Positions 1 through 9,300 of a stretch of 18,016 nt of DNA are shown one piece after another. The first letter of the stretch is position 1; every line of letters starts with the position of its first letter. The notes under the pieces are model-generated. The model had not been told where the DNA came from, did not search any database, and saw nothing but the letters and a program-made list of their open reading frames with translations. The position numbers were made by a program, and so were the translations under genes. This DNA comes from Chromera velia (lineage: Eukaryota; Sar; Chromeraceae), in the NCBI GenBank assembly GCA_018398765.1, contig JAHBMJ010002480.1, positions 1 through 18,016 on the forward strand. The letters run 5' to 3'.

Positions 1-110
1 GGGGTTGGCGCACGGCTGACTGGCCGGCGTGCGTCAATCTAGTGCTGTTCTCATTTTTCTTGCTTTCCGGGTCCGTTCGCAAGTTTGCTTACGTCAGATG
101 CATGCAGTCG
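1..110 (+). repeat. Dispersed repeat, copy 1 (truncated by window edge)
   Basis: This stretch aligns closely with two further copies at about 5370-5475 and 5606-5715. Shared landmarks, in order, are a G-run, GCGCGAGGCTG (diverged here), GCCGGCGTGCGTCAATC, TTCTCATTTTTCTT, CTTTCCGGG.CCGTTCGCAAG and CGTCAGATGCATGCA. The unit may start before the window. No coding potential is credible. Copies on both sides of the retroelement suggest either that the element sits inside a repeat cluster or that the repeat belongs to its ends. Confidence 0.75.
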
Positions 111-401
111 AACTGTATGTGGCAGCAGGTTCGAGAAGTGCGTGGAGGTAACAGTATTCGGGTTTGCTGTTGCTGCGTGCATCGTCATCATGATCACCCT
201 CTATGCAACTTCTGCCCTCGCATTCCTTGTGACCAGCACTATAAGGACCGCTGCTACTTGGGCAGAGGTCCTTGGCACCAAAGCGTACACGGCCTTCACC
301 TTTATCTGGAAGGCAACGTGGCTTTCCGCTGAAGCAACGGTCACCGTGCACAGGAGCCGAGGCAAACGAATACGAGGCAAACGTACACAGCCCAGAGACC
401 T
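111..401. other. 5' flank of retroelement, no gene seen
   Basis: This is moderately GC-rich sequence between the first repeat copy and the first in-frame ATG of the retroelement frame. Short open frames on both strands have no recognisable domains. It could be the 5' untranslated part of the element. Confidence 0.4.
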
Positions 402-2030
402 ATGGATATAAACCAGGTCAAACCGTTTCGGGGAGGCTTTGGTTTTGGTCAGTGTTCTTGTGTTCGCTCTCTGCGCGAGCAGAACTATGCCACCGGATGC
501 TATACCCCTTTCCTCTCGCTCTGTCAATCTCTTTGCAGGCAGGGTGGTACCGGTTACAGAGGCGTTCAACTTCTGAACGACCTTCAAGTTGTTAGGAGTG
601 TCATACACAGGCACCCCTATTTTCGGAACCACACCCTGCCCTGTTGGCACACTTCCTCCTGGGGCACCAGCGCCGCTCACTCCACGGACGACCGAAGAGA
701 GAAGAGATGGGCAAATCCAATCTTAGCGGCGATGGCCCCAGCACAGAGAGAGACAGCGGGATCGGCAGCCAACTCTATGAGACCCCTTTTCCCCACCCAT
801 TCAGCAAACAATAAACGAAAAATACAAAACGCGCCATTGCCAGGACCTGTGCGCCCACGCACGCCCGGCTCCTCACAGGAGGGGAACGACAATGCAGCCG
901 CAGCGTCAGGCACCGCAGCAGTGGCTGCAGCAGTTCCAGCAACGGGGGTCACTGGCAGGTTTGGCTTGAGGCCTGTCACAGATTCTCTGTGGTCCCTTGC
1001 GGGTATGGGGGCCCAGACAGAGGCGGCAGTTTCCCGGTTTGCTCACCCATCGCAAAGAGTATCAACAGTGGAGCGTATGCTCACTCAGCGGTACCAGGTG
1101 GGAGAAGGGGGGGGGGAAGACGAAGAAAAGCGAGCCCCAGGAGGGGATTTTTCGTCAGGATTGCCGAGGCGGACGGAGAACAGACAGGAGGCTGGAAAAG
1201 AGAATGCAGCGTCGGACTCAGACCCAGAAGAAGAGAGGGAGGTCGTTTTTGAGGGACAGCAGGACGACTGCCAGAGTACAGACGGTGACAGGCAACTACA
1301 GGCACAAACAGATGAGAGCATGGCAAATCAGGGCGCTGACGGGGTAAGAGGGGCATCAAGCGGAGGAGAAGGAAGGGACAGAGGCACGCAGGGGGATGGG
1401 AGAATGCCCGCAGTCCCAGAAGAAGGAAGAAGTCCCACGGGGTCTCACGGCCCGGAGGCGCAGGCAGCGGCCGGCAACGCCAGTGAAGCAACACGTCACT
1501 CCAACAGTGGCGGGACTGATGCAACAGCAGCAGCAGCAGCAGCATCAGTGCCGCAGGCACGCCGGCACGATGGGCCCGAGGACAATACAAGCGACGTAGG
1601 GAGTAAAGACGAACAGGGGCCTGAAGAAGCGTCAGAGCATGTAACAGATTGGGAAAAATGCTGGGCTTATTGGAATTTAGTCGACTGGGAAGAAGCCTGG
1701 GATGATTTAAATATTCCAACAGTCCGTCGTATGGACGGGAGACTCCGCCCTGCCTTAGCTGCAGTGCTTGAAGAGATAGTTGACCGCCTTGGAGATGAAA
1801 GTGCGGTTAGGGCGGAGCGAGTGTGGAAGCTCCTTGCGTATTTCCGCTCTCTTTTCTTTAGGCAAGACAGAAGAGGGGGGCAGGCCTCTTTTACGGCCAG
1901 ACATAGGAAGATCAAGGCTTTCTGGGAGGGCGATTTCGGGGGCTTAGTGAGGCTTTTGCGGGACGACGTGGTCTTGTTGCGGGAACGACAGCAGAGAGGG
2001 AGAGAGCAGAGGTCCCGCAGGTCTGTGTAA
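402..2030 (+). pseudogene. Retroelement N-terminal region (acidic, low complexity)
   Basis: This is an open frame of 542 codons from ATG 402; an ATG at 732 (MAPAQRE) is an alternative start, because the first 100 residues look non-coding in composition. The middle, about residues 220-420, is rich in E, G, Q, S and D, with an Ala run encoded by a GCA repeat near 1520-1542. A Trp-rich patch (WEKCWAYWNLVDWEEAWDDL) lies at about 1648-1710. The end (residues about 480-542) resembles the helical, basic region that precedes RT in such elements. The TAA at 2028-2030 is followed directly by sequence in the same frame that continues the pattern, so this is a premature stop and not a separate ORF1. No zinc finger or esterase domain was recognised. 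Confidence 0.6.
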
Positions 2031-3462
2031 CAACGAGCAGAGGACGATTTGGAGTCAAAAAGGAAACAGGTGAAGGGACTGGTAGAGGAAGGGGCGCTGT
2101 CGAAAGCAGCGTCGCGGCTCCAGTCGCTCGGTGTTGCGCCTGCCACAGTAGCGACCTTCAGAAAAATGGCTGGCATGTTCTCGCGCAGGGCGACCCCTCT
2201 CTGCCTCCGTCAAGCGTATCAGACACAGTCTCAATCCCAGTCACAGTCCCAGTCTCCATCTTTCACCCTCTTCCGGGAGAATCTTCTGGAGGCGGTGCGA
2301 TCCGCGCCAAGAGGGTCGGCCCAGGGAGTCACAGGATGGCGTTATGAACATCTGTCGTTCTTCCTTCCCAGAGATAGCTCGTCACAAGCACGTATCCTTC
2401 GCATAGTAACCTGCCTGGCAGCAGGGGATGCACCTGTGGGATTCCTTACGCTGCTAGCGGGGGGGCGATGTTTTGCACTGAGGAAAGACGCCCAGGGGTT
2501 AGAAGTCCGCCCGATTGTGGTGGGGGATGTCTTGCGAAGATGGGTGACCAGGTCTATCCTGCTGGAGTACGGGAAGGAGTTTAAAACACACTCAGTCCAG
2601 ACGCAAACAGAGACGGAAAAGCTTTTTTGCAGTGTGCAAACGTGTTTGCAGCGCTCTCCCTCGTCGGCGGTCCTGAACCTCGATGCAGAGAATGCGTTTA
2701 ATATACATGACCGCCAGGTACTCATAGATGAGCTGCACACCCATTTTCCGCACCTGTATCCGTTTTTCGCACTCTGGTATGGTATCCCTTCGGACCTGGT
2801 CTTCCGAGATCAGGGGGGTACAGCAGGAAGACGTTGCAGGGCCCCTCCTTTTCTGCCTAGGGCTGAAACCCTCCCTTGGACGCCTTCTCAACGATCTGCA
2901 GGGAAAGCACAAAGGTAAGGGGTGTTTTGTTGGGGCATTTATTGACGACGTATCCATGGTTTTCCCACTCAGCTCGACCTACTACCAAGATGACAGCATT
3001 CTTCATGCTTGAAGAGTTAGCGCCGCCCGCCTACAAGAGTTTGGCCTAACGCTCCATCCAGGTAAGAGTTCTGTTCACTCCCCCCTATGGCGACACATGC
3101 AACAGTGTCCTCATACCTGCCCTCCAGGAATCGTCCCGTCTTTGACGGGCTTTTGTTTGTGTGGGGCGGCGAACGGGACTACAGCCTACAAGAGAGCTCA
3201 TTTCCAGGAGAAGGTGGATGAGGCGAAGGCGTTGGGGAAAGCGATTGAGGAATACGGTGACCCACAGGGGGCGCATCTCCTTTTTCGTTTTCGTGTGTTG
3301 CCGAAGCTCGTCTATCTCATCCGCATCATGGGGGATGTGATGCAACGCGCCGACTGGGCGGTGGCAGATAGAGAGTTGGGGGAGTCATGGGTAAGGGTGA
3401 TGGGGTTCTCCCCGATGGAGTGGGGGCAGGTGAGCAAGCAAGCGTACCTACCACAGTACTAG
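2031..3462 (+). pseudogene. Retroelement reverse transcriptase domain, interrupted
   Basis: Reverse transcriptase would copy element RNA into DNA. Visible RT landmarks, in order: GVTGWRYEHL (about 2322-2351), RPIVVGDVLRRW (about 2508-2543), the catalytic block A LDAENAFN (about 2679-2702), block B GVQQEDVAGPLLF (2815-2853, frame 1) and the catalytic block C FIDDVSMV (about 2938-2961), which has FIDD where YxDD is typical. A thumb-like LQEFGLTLHPGKS follows at about 3031-3069. Blocks A and B lie in different frames, so a frameshift fell between about 2770 and 2818, perhaps at the six-G run 2813-2818. TGA at 3010 and TAG at 3460 interrupt the rest. An SQ-repeat patch at about 2224-2256 precedes the catalytic core. 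Residue-level similarity to non-LTR RTs is strong; function is lost. Confidence 0.85.
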
Positions 3463-4719
3463 GGGGGGTTGGGGTTCACTTACTTTGATACAACTGCGAC
3501 AGCGGGGTTGGTGGAGTCCTGCGCGATCACTTTGGAAGCGGTGATTGCTCGACTGGCTGGACAGTCGTTTCTAGGCCCCGCAATCTCCGTCTAGGACCAC
3601 TGGCAGGCTTTTCTCTCACTCCTTTGGCTGGTTGCATGTAAAGATGCCTTTGAGAGGGCTCAGCGGATGACGAAAGACATCAAGCTCAAGGCAGACCATC
3701 CCCTTTGTAAGCCGTGGGACGATTAATCGCAGCGTTAGTGGTCCCACGGGGACTGGTATGTTCAGCAGAAGGTCGGGGACGCCCTGAATCGCGCACGCCG
3801 TACATGGCTTTTTTACCGTGTGCCGGTAGAAAAGCGTGTTCAGCTGTATTCATGCTTTAGTAATGGAGCGTCAAGCTGGTTGAGCGCTATCCCATCCTCA
3901 GGCTGGCTTCGTTTCCCCCCTGCTGTCTACTGTGTGGCTCTTCGTGTCAGGCTGGGCCTGTCGATCCCTGAGATGTGGAGGGTGGGGGTTTGTGCATGTG
4001 GGGCCGCGCTGGATGTTCGGGGCCACCATGCTCAGAAGTGCCTAAATGGAGGGGGGGTGGTATAGAGGCATGAACAGGTAAAAGGTGCCTTTATAGAGAT
4101 TCTCCGGGGTCTCTACCATACTCATGTCTTAGAGGAGACTACTTTTGGGTATCTGGGGGTCGCTACAGACAGCCGCCTCCCTGATCGCCACCACAAGCGA
4201 GTAGACATCTTTGCCTCTCTTTCGACAGGTGATACGATGGTTGCTGATGTGTCTGTCACTTTTCTTATTTCTTTTGATGCCGCCCGCCTGCGTACACAAG
4301 CAAAAACTGCAGGGGCAGCAGCCAGGATGAGGAGTGAGGAGAAGACACTGAAGTATGCAGCAGCTGTACGTTCGGTAGGAGTTCGTTTCATCCCTCTCGT
4401 TTTCGAGTCGTTTGGTCGCCCTAACAAGGAAACGGTCTCCTTTGTCAAGGAACTTATTACCGTTGCAATGAATCGGGCGGGTGTGGTGTCAGAGGGAGGC
4501 ATGAACACTGTGCGGTCTCGTCTGACTGATCGGTATTAGAAGATCTTAGGCTGCACACTACAAAGGTATGTGGCGATCAATATCCTGACCTCTGCTTTCC
4601 ATGACAGGGGTCAGCACGGCCCTTTCCAGCCAGCATCTCTCCTGGGGCAGGAGCTGTCCACACAGCTCTCCCACGATCGGGAGGTGTTTGTGCAGGGAGG
4701 GGCTGAGCAGGCAGCATAG
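3463..4719 (+). pseudogene. Retroelement C-terminal Cys/His cluster and endonuclease-like region
   Basis: Reading continues in frame 1 through stops at 3592, 3724, 3736, 4063 and 4537 to TAG 4717. A cluster CACGAALDVRGHHAQKC (3991-4041) has the Cys-Cys-His-Cys spacing seen just before the endonuclease in restriction-like-endonuclease retroelements. Past the stop at 4063 come RHEQVKG and then KRVDIF...DTMVADVSVTF (about 4196-4263), with two acidic positions in strand-like contexts as expected of a PD-(D/E)XK fold. GVRFIPLVFESFG (about 4378-4416) is a conserved-looking downstream block in this kind of protein. The domain would nick the target DNA to prime reverse transcription. The catalytic lysine is not assigned with certainty. 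Confidence 0.65.
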
Positions 4720-5330
4720 GCGTCTATGCCGTGAGAGTGTTTTTTCGATGGTTTGTTTCGTTTTTGCATGCATGTGGTAGTCAACTTCGATTCTGATGGT
4801 ATATGGTTTTCTTTGTTAGTTTTATGTGCCCCGTTCGTGTATTGGCATATTCGTCTGTGATCCGTGGGGCCTTTTTTATACGTGTTTGAGAGCTCATTCG
4901 GTTTTTTGGATCTCTTTGTATTTCATACGAAGAGTCTGCTCCGTGTTTTCTCTTTATGTCGAAAGCTTCTCACGTTTTTGTGGACAATGACGGGAGTTTG
5001 AGCTTGAGCTTTATGCTCGTCTGTACGTCCTGTTTTGTACTTGATTTGGCATTGTCTTTCCTGGTTCTCTTTTGTGCGTATGCTGTTCTTCGGTGTGTTC
5101 TGTTCTTCGGCATTTCTTCATCATGTGTCGTCGTGCAATGCCGTGCTTCCGCTTAAGCATACCACCGCGGAGTTCGTTTTTCCGTATTTCGCTGATCGAT
5201 TGCTGCGGCCCAGTCGTATTGTTAAGCCGCCCTAGGGTTTTTACGGTGTTCTGACTTTCTAGCTCCTAGCGTACCTATGTATGTCGAACTTCACCGGTGT
5301 TTTATACCGGGCGGTGAGCTCTATGATGAT
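4720..5330. other. T-rich stretch downstream of the retroelement, no gene seen
   Basis: The + strand is T-rich (for example 4735-4970 and 5020-5130) and has only short open frames of hydrophobic composition with no domain. It could be the 3' untranslated part of the element. One TGCATGCA lies at 4765-4772. No poly(A) tail or clear target-site duplication was found. Confidence 0.4.
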
Positions 5331-5333
5331 GAG

Positions 5334-5475
5334 GGGGGGGTTCCGCGCATGCTTTTTTCCTGCCAGGGGGGGGGGTCAGCGCGAGGCTGGCCAGCGTGCG
5401 TCAATCGTGCAGTTCTCATTTTTTTTGCTTTCCGGGGCCGTTCGCAAGCTTGCTTGCGTCAGATGCACGCAACGT
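5334..5475 (+). repeat. Dispersed repeat, copy 2
   Basis: It contains TTCCGCGCATGCTTTTTTCC, a long G-run, then GCGCGAGGCTGGCC, GCGTGCGTCAATCGTGCAG, TTCTCATTTTT, TTTCCGGGGCCGTTCGCAAG and GCGTCAGATGCACGC. It is very similar to copies 1 and 3 and stands about 235-243 bp upstream of copy 3, the spread reflecting indels in G-runs and in TGCA repeats. Confidence 0.8.
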
Positions 5476-5567
5476 GTCTTTCGCCAAAAACTCGGCCCCG
5501 AAAGGCTGAATTTGGGCTATGCGTGCGTCAAATAGGTTCTTACCCCTGGGCTTTTTTCCCGAGGGAG

Positions 5568-5723
5568 GGGGGGGTTCTGCACATACTTTTTCCCCATGGG
5601 GGGGGGGGGGTTAGCGCGAGGCTGTATGGCCGGCGTGCATGCGTCAATCGTGCAGTTCTCATTTTTCTTACTTTCCGGGGCCGTTCGCAAGCTTGCTTGC
5701 GTTAGATGCATGCATGCATGCAT
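5568..5723 (+). repeat. Dispersed repeat, copy 3, ending in a TGCA run
   Basis: This is the same unit as copy 2, with the order G-run, TTCTGCACATACTTTTTCCC, G-run, GCGCGAGGCTG, GCGTCAATCGTGCAG, CTTTCCGGGGCCGTTCGCAAG. It ends in four tandem TGCA units (5708-5723). Copies 2 and 3 form a short tandem pair with a less conserved spacer that carries reverse-orientation fragments (GGCCCCGAAAGG at about 5491). Confidence 0.8.
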
Positions 5724-5776
5724 GGCTTAATTGCTTTCAGTGCATCTGACGCACTCCGTGCAAATGGCCCGGAAAG
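5671..5776. repeat. Imperfect inverted repeat (MITE-like)
   Basis: CTTTCCGGGGCC at 5671-5682 faces GGCCCGGAAAG at 5766-5776. Inside these, GCGTTAGATGCA (about 5699-5710) faces TGCATCTGACGC (5741-5752). The nested arms give an imperfect palindrome of about 106 bp around the TGCA run. This is the form of a small non-autonomous element with terminal inverted repeats, but no target-site duplication was identified. Confidence 0.55.
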
Positions 5777-5935
5777 CGAAATTTATTCTTGTTGCCCCTG
5801 CTTTAAATTTGGAAAGTGCCTCCTCAGCTGAATTGTCTTTCCGGGGCCGAGCTTGGCGTGCGTCAGATCTTCCTGTAAATGTCGGACGCAGCCATCAGTG
5901 TGGTCTGGGGGGGTGCAATTTTTGTTAAGTGCCCT

Positions 5936-5981
5936 CTCAGCTTCGCTTTCCGGGCCATCTCAGCTTCGCTTTCCGGGCCAT
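5936..5981 (+). repeat. Perfect 23-bp tandem duplication
   Basis: Two identical, directly adjacent 23-bp units (5936-5958 and 5959-5981), each of the form CTCAGCTTCGC + TTTCCGGGCCAT. The TTTCCGGGCC core is the same motif that bounds the inverted repeat just upstream. Confidence 0.9.
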
Positions 5982-5990
5982 GACCCCTGT

Positions 5991-6017
5991 AGCCGATTTT
6001 TATCTGAAAAATCGGCT
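5991..6017. other. Perfect 11-bp hairpin with 5-nt loop
   Basis: AGCCGATTTTT (5991-6001) and AAAAATCGGCT (6007-6017) are exact reverse complements around the loop ATCTG. It lies 9 bp after the 23-bp tandem pair and about 320 bp upstream of the RAP gene start. It may be a repeat end or an RNA hairpin in an upstream transcript; which of these is unknown. Confidence 0.85.
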
Positions 6018-6335
6018 AATCACGGCGGGAAAAAGAAATCCTTAAAAAGCTACGCGCCCTTGCATGAGGGGACCACGCATTTGAGGACCGTCGGAGACGG
6101 CATCTATGCACTCTGAGGCGAAGAGTCGAAGACGTCTCATGCACTATGCACGAATCACGAGTGCCCTGGCAGTCACCGCAGTGACACAGTTCTGGCTGTG
6201 ACAAGTATTAATTCTGTAAACGTGAACGGAAGATCGTTTGTCCGACTTCAATCTGTCTTGTGTCATGCAGGATTTTTGGCTGCATGGCTCCATTGTTTTC
6301 AGGCTCTCCATTTTAATCTACTGACATCTTTGCAG
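6018..6335 (+). other. Upstream region of the RAP-domain gene
   Basis: No gene is seen here. The reading frame of exon 1 is open upstream to 6198 but has no ATG before 6336. A pyrimidine-rich stretch followed by TTTGCAG ends exactly at 6335, so an untranslated leader intron with its acceptor just before the ATG is possible; a donor such as GTCACC near 6171 is only a guess. No TGCATGCA lies in this promoter-side stretch. Confidence 0.35.
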
Positions 6336-9300
6336 ATGGTTTTGAGAAGCCGTATTCTTTTCAGGAGCCTCTGCTCCGATGTGACATCCTCCATGCTGCA
6401 GTCAGAGACTCAAAATTTAGGGAGAGCTGGGCCTGTGTCTGATGTCCTGGACGCCCTCTGTCAGAACTGTAAAGACGCGAAGGGATCTCCTCCTGTCTCT
6501 TCAGTAGAAAGAGCCCTCAAGGATCTCGCCCGTCTGTTTGATGAAAGACGCAGCAGCAGTACGACAGAAGAGACGCTTGTTAAAGCTGTCTCGGCTGTGT
6601 CCGTCGCCTTCAACGCGGATAAGGGCTTCAGAGACGAATTTCGGAGACGAGAGGAGGCGCTGCGCAGTTTAAACCGTCTCACCCGTCTCCTCTTCGCATC
6701 GTTTCCCCTACCTCAGTGGTCCTCTCATAGTCTCTCTCAGATAGCTACTGCAGTAGGTGGTCCCTACAGTCACCAGCTGTTTGCACAAAACAGAGACGGC
6801 ATCGACTGTCTCCTGCACAAATTCTCCCAAGACCTAGACAACCTGAGTAGACGAGACCTCGTCAGTCTGGTGCGTGCACTAGCCAGATGGCAACCCAGCA
6901 AGGCGAACCCCGTGCGCAGACGCCTGGAGCGTCTAGGCTTTCAGGATCTGCAGCGGAGGAGAATTGCATCCGGGGGGGACTTGGGGACTCTTTTGTCTGC
7001 CTCTGCGCGTCTCGACTTGCGCAGTGATTCCTCCCTAGTGCGTGCCCTCTGTGACTTGTCCCTCGCTCACGCGCACTCCTTCAGAGCGTCTGAAGTCGCA
7101 GAGGTTGTGTCGAGTCTGAGTCGCCTGCGTTCTCTGGAGAACAACGAGGAATTGTTTGGCTCCTTGATGAGGCAGGCAGTGCAGCAAGTGGGGTCGATGA
7201 GTGAGAGGGACAGCGCCACCTTGGCTCTAACCTGTGTGAATGTCGTCAAGGGGGGGGTAGTTGATGGGAGAGGTGGGAGAAGACGGCGCAGGAATGTGGC
7301 AGTTTGTGATTTTTTTGACAGACTTTCATTGAGAATACCGGAGGGGCCGGGGAAGGGAGGGGTTGAGGGGGAGATAGAGACAACGGGTTCGCGTAAAGGC
7401 GCCGAGAGAGAAAGAGAAGGTTTGTTGAATTTGTATGGACGGGGGCGGGACGTTTGCCTCCTCGTGAGGGCATTCGCAACTGAGAGGCCAAAGGTCAGTC
7501 AGTCAGGAATACAGACAAGCAGGCAGGGAGGGAAGAAGGGAGAGAGGGGGGGAGGCATCCTGGTGCCTGAGCAAATCACCTAGGTCACTTTGTGTTCAGA
7601 TGCGCGAGTACTTTGTGCGTCCCTTCCCCTGTCTCTTACCGATGTATTTTTTCTGTCTTCCGTCCTGTCCTGTCCTGTCCGTTGTCAGTCTCTTCCTTTG
7701 CTGGGTTTCGGAACGGCCACGACCGTCGACCATGGGTCAATTCTGCAGCTGTTCCTTGCACAAACAGGCAGAGTGGCAGATTTATCGAAATATGATGGGT
7801 CACCTCTTCCTTGCCTTTCTTTTCGTCCGCTTCTTTCTGCTTACATTTCCCTTCCTCCTTGTTGGTTGCTCTCCTTCAGACGGTCTCCAGGCATCCTCTT
7901 CCTTCTCTCCTGGCGTGCGCCCTCTCGTTCATTCACCTTCTCCGTCCATGGGAGCTCTCTGGAATGGTTAGGGTGATCGGGGAGACGGCACCCATGGCAG
8001 GAGTACCGGAGGCAGTCAAACTTCTGACAGCTGCCGCAGAGCGGTGTGCGAGTGATCCGGTGGGGTTTGGAAGGACAGACACGTCCCGTGTCCTTTGGGC
8101 TGTGGCTGTCTCCCTTCCCCGAATTGACCACAGCAGGGACGATGATGTCGGTGTGAGGAGAGTGCATCAACTCTCCGATCGGCTCCTCTCATCCGTCTCC
8201 GGGTGTGCGAAGGAACTTTTTGACCAGAAACGTGAGAGACCTCCAGGCGGAGGGACGGCAGGGGTTGGTGGGGGGACAGAGACAGACACTCCCTCTGCAG
8301 ACATTGGAAGGATGTGTTGGGCTGCAGCTCGGCTCGATCAGTTTCTCCATGGGTCATCTCGGGGGGATTTGTCGCCTTTGTCCGGGGGTGAATTTGACAA
8401 CGCTCTAGAGTCGACGTGCAGTTTTGGAGGGGGAAATGAGGTCTCTCCGCTTTCTCGCGATTTGAATGCAGACGCTCAGAGCTGTGGAGATGAACGTAGG
8501 CTGAGAGGTCTTTTGAAGGCAGGCGGGGATGTCCTCACTATCCTCTTGCAACAGGGTGAGTGCACAAGTGAGGACGTGAGCAGGGTCGTCTGGGCCCTTG
8601 GAGAGACGGGAATTGTCCATGCAGAGTTTCTCCAAGCGTCGGCAAAGATGGTTGTGGAGAGAGGAGAGAAGTTCTCAGACGAGCAGCTGGCTGCAGTCTC
8701 CAGAGGGTTTGTGTTATGTGGTCACCTGGATCCTCTCTTGTTTGAGACCCTCGTGAGGGAGACGGTGCAGAGGGCACACTCTCTGCAGGCACGCACGCTC
8801 CCTTCTCTTTACTGGTCGTGTGCACGGTCTGGCTTTGGAGGTGATGTGCTGTTCGAGGCCGTCTCTTCGGAAGTCCTGAAGAGGTGCGAGGAGTGGTGTA
8901 GAGAAGGGAGGAGTAAAATGATTATGGGAGACGGAGACGGCAGAGATGACGACAGACCGTCCGGGCAGACGATAACAAACCTCTGTTGGGCCACGGTGGC
9001 GTCATCTACTGCAACGAGACAAGATGAAAGTGCGAGGAGGAAACGGAGCGTTGAGGTGATGGAGGCACTCGCACGGGTCGTCTGTAGACACCTGCCTGTT
9101 GGTGGAGAGGGGTGGATTGCACCGGCAGAAGCTGCAGCGGTCATGGGGGCGTTCGCGCGTCAGAGACACAGAGACGCAGAGCTGTTTAGAGTTTGTGCGA
9201 GCTTTATTGCGTCGCGTTCTCTTGGAAAGAATGATAAGGAGGCGGTGGCACTTGCCTTGTGGGCAATCGGGCAGGTTGGTTTGTGTGACTGTCAGTTGGG

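Larger units (their letters stand above)
402..4719 (+). mobile_element. Degenerate non-LTR retroelement with RT and restriction-like endonuclease
   Basis: One long pol-like reading frame can be followed through this region: frame 3 up to about 2800, then frame 1 to the TAG at 4717. The domain order is an acidic low-complexity N-terminal part, reverse transcriptase, a Cys/His cluster, and a PD-(D/E)XK-like C-terminal region. That order is known from non-LTR elements that carry a restriction-like endonuclease instead of an APE endonuclease (R2, CRE, NeSL, R4, HERO and Utopia groups). No LTRs, integrase, protease or RNase H region were seen. The frame is broken by stops at 2028, 3010, 3460, 3592, 3724, 3736, 4063 and 4537 and by a frameshift at about 2770-2818, so this copy is dead. 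The exact 5' and 3' ends and any target-site duplication are not determined. Clade assignment is open. Confidence 0.8.

Noticed and set aside
201-680. Minus-strand open frame of 159 codons near the window start
   Set aside because: It has no recognisable domain, overlaps the retroelement frame and part of its leader, and looks like a shadow of GC-biased composition.
1081-1719. Minus-strand open frame of 212 codons inside the retroelement
   Set aside because: It is rich in L, P, R and S, antisense to the low-complexity acidic region, and lacks any domain.
2028-4539. Reassigned stop codons (TAA/TAG read as Gln) in the retroelement
   Set aside because: All three stop types occur internally, a frameshift is also present, and the RAP and kinase genes have no internal stops over their spliced lengths, which fits a standard code and a dead element.
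1-5723. The flanking repeats as long terminal repeats of an LTR retrotransposon
   Set aside because: There are three copies, they are only about 110-150 bp, the RT motifs and C-terminal endonuclease-like region are of non-LTR type, and no integrase, protease or RNase H was seen.
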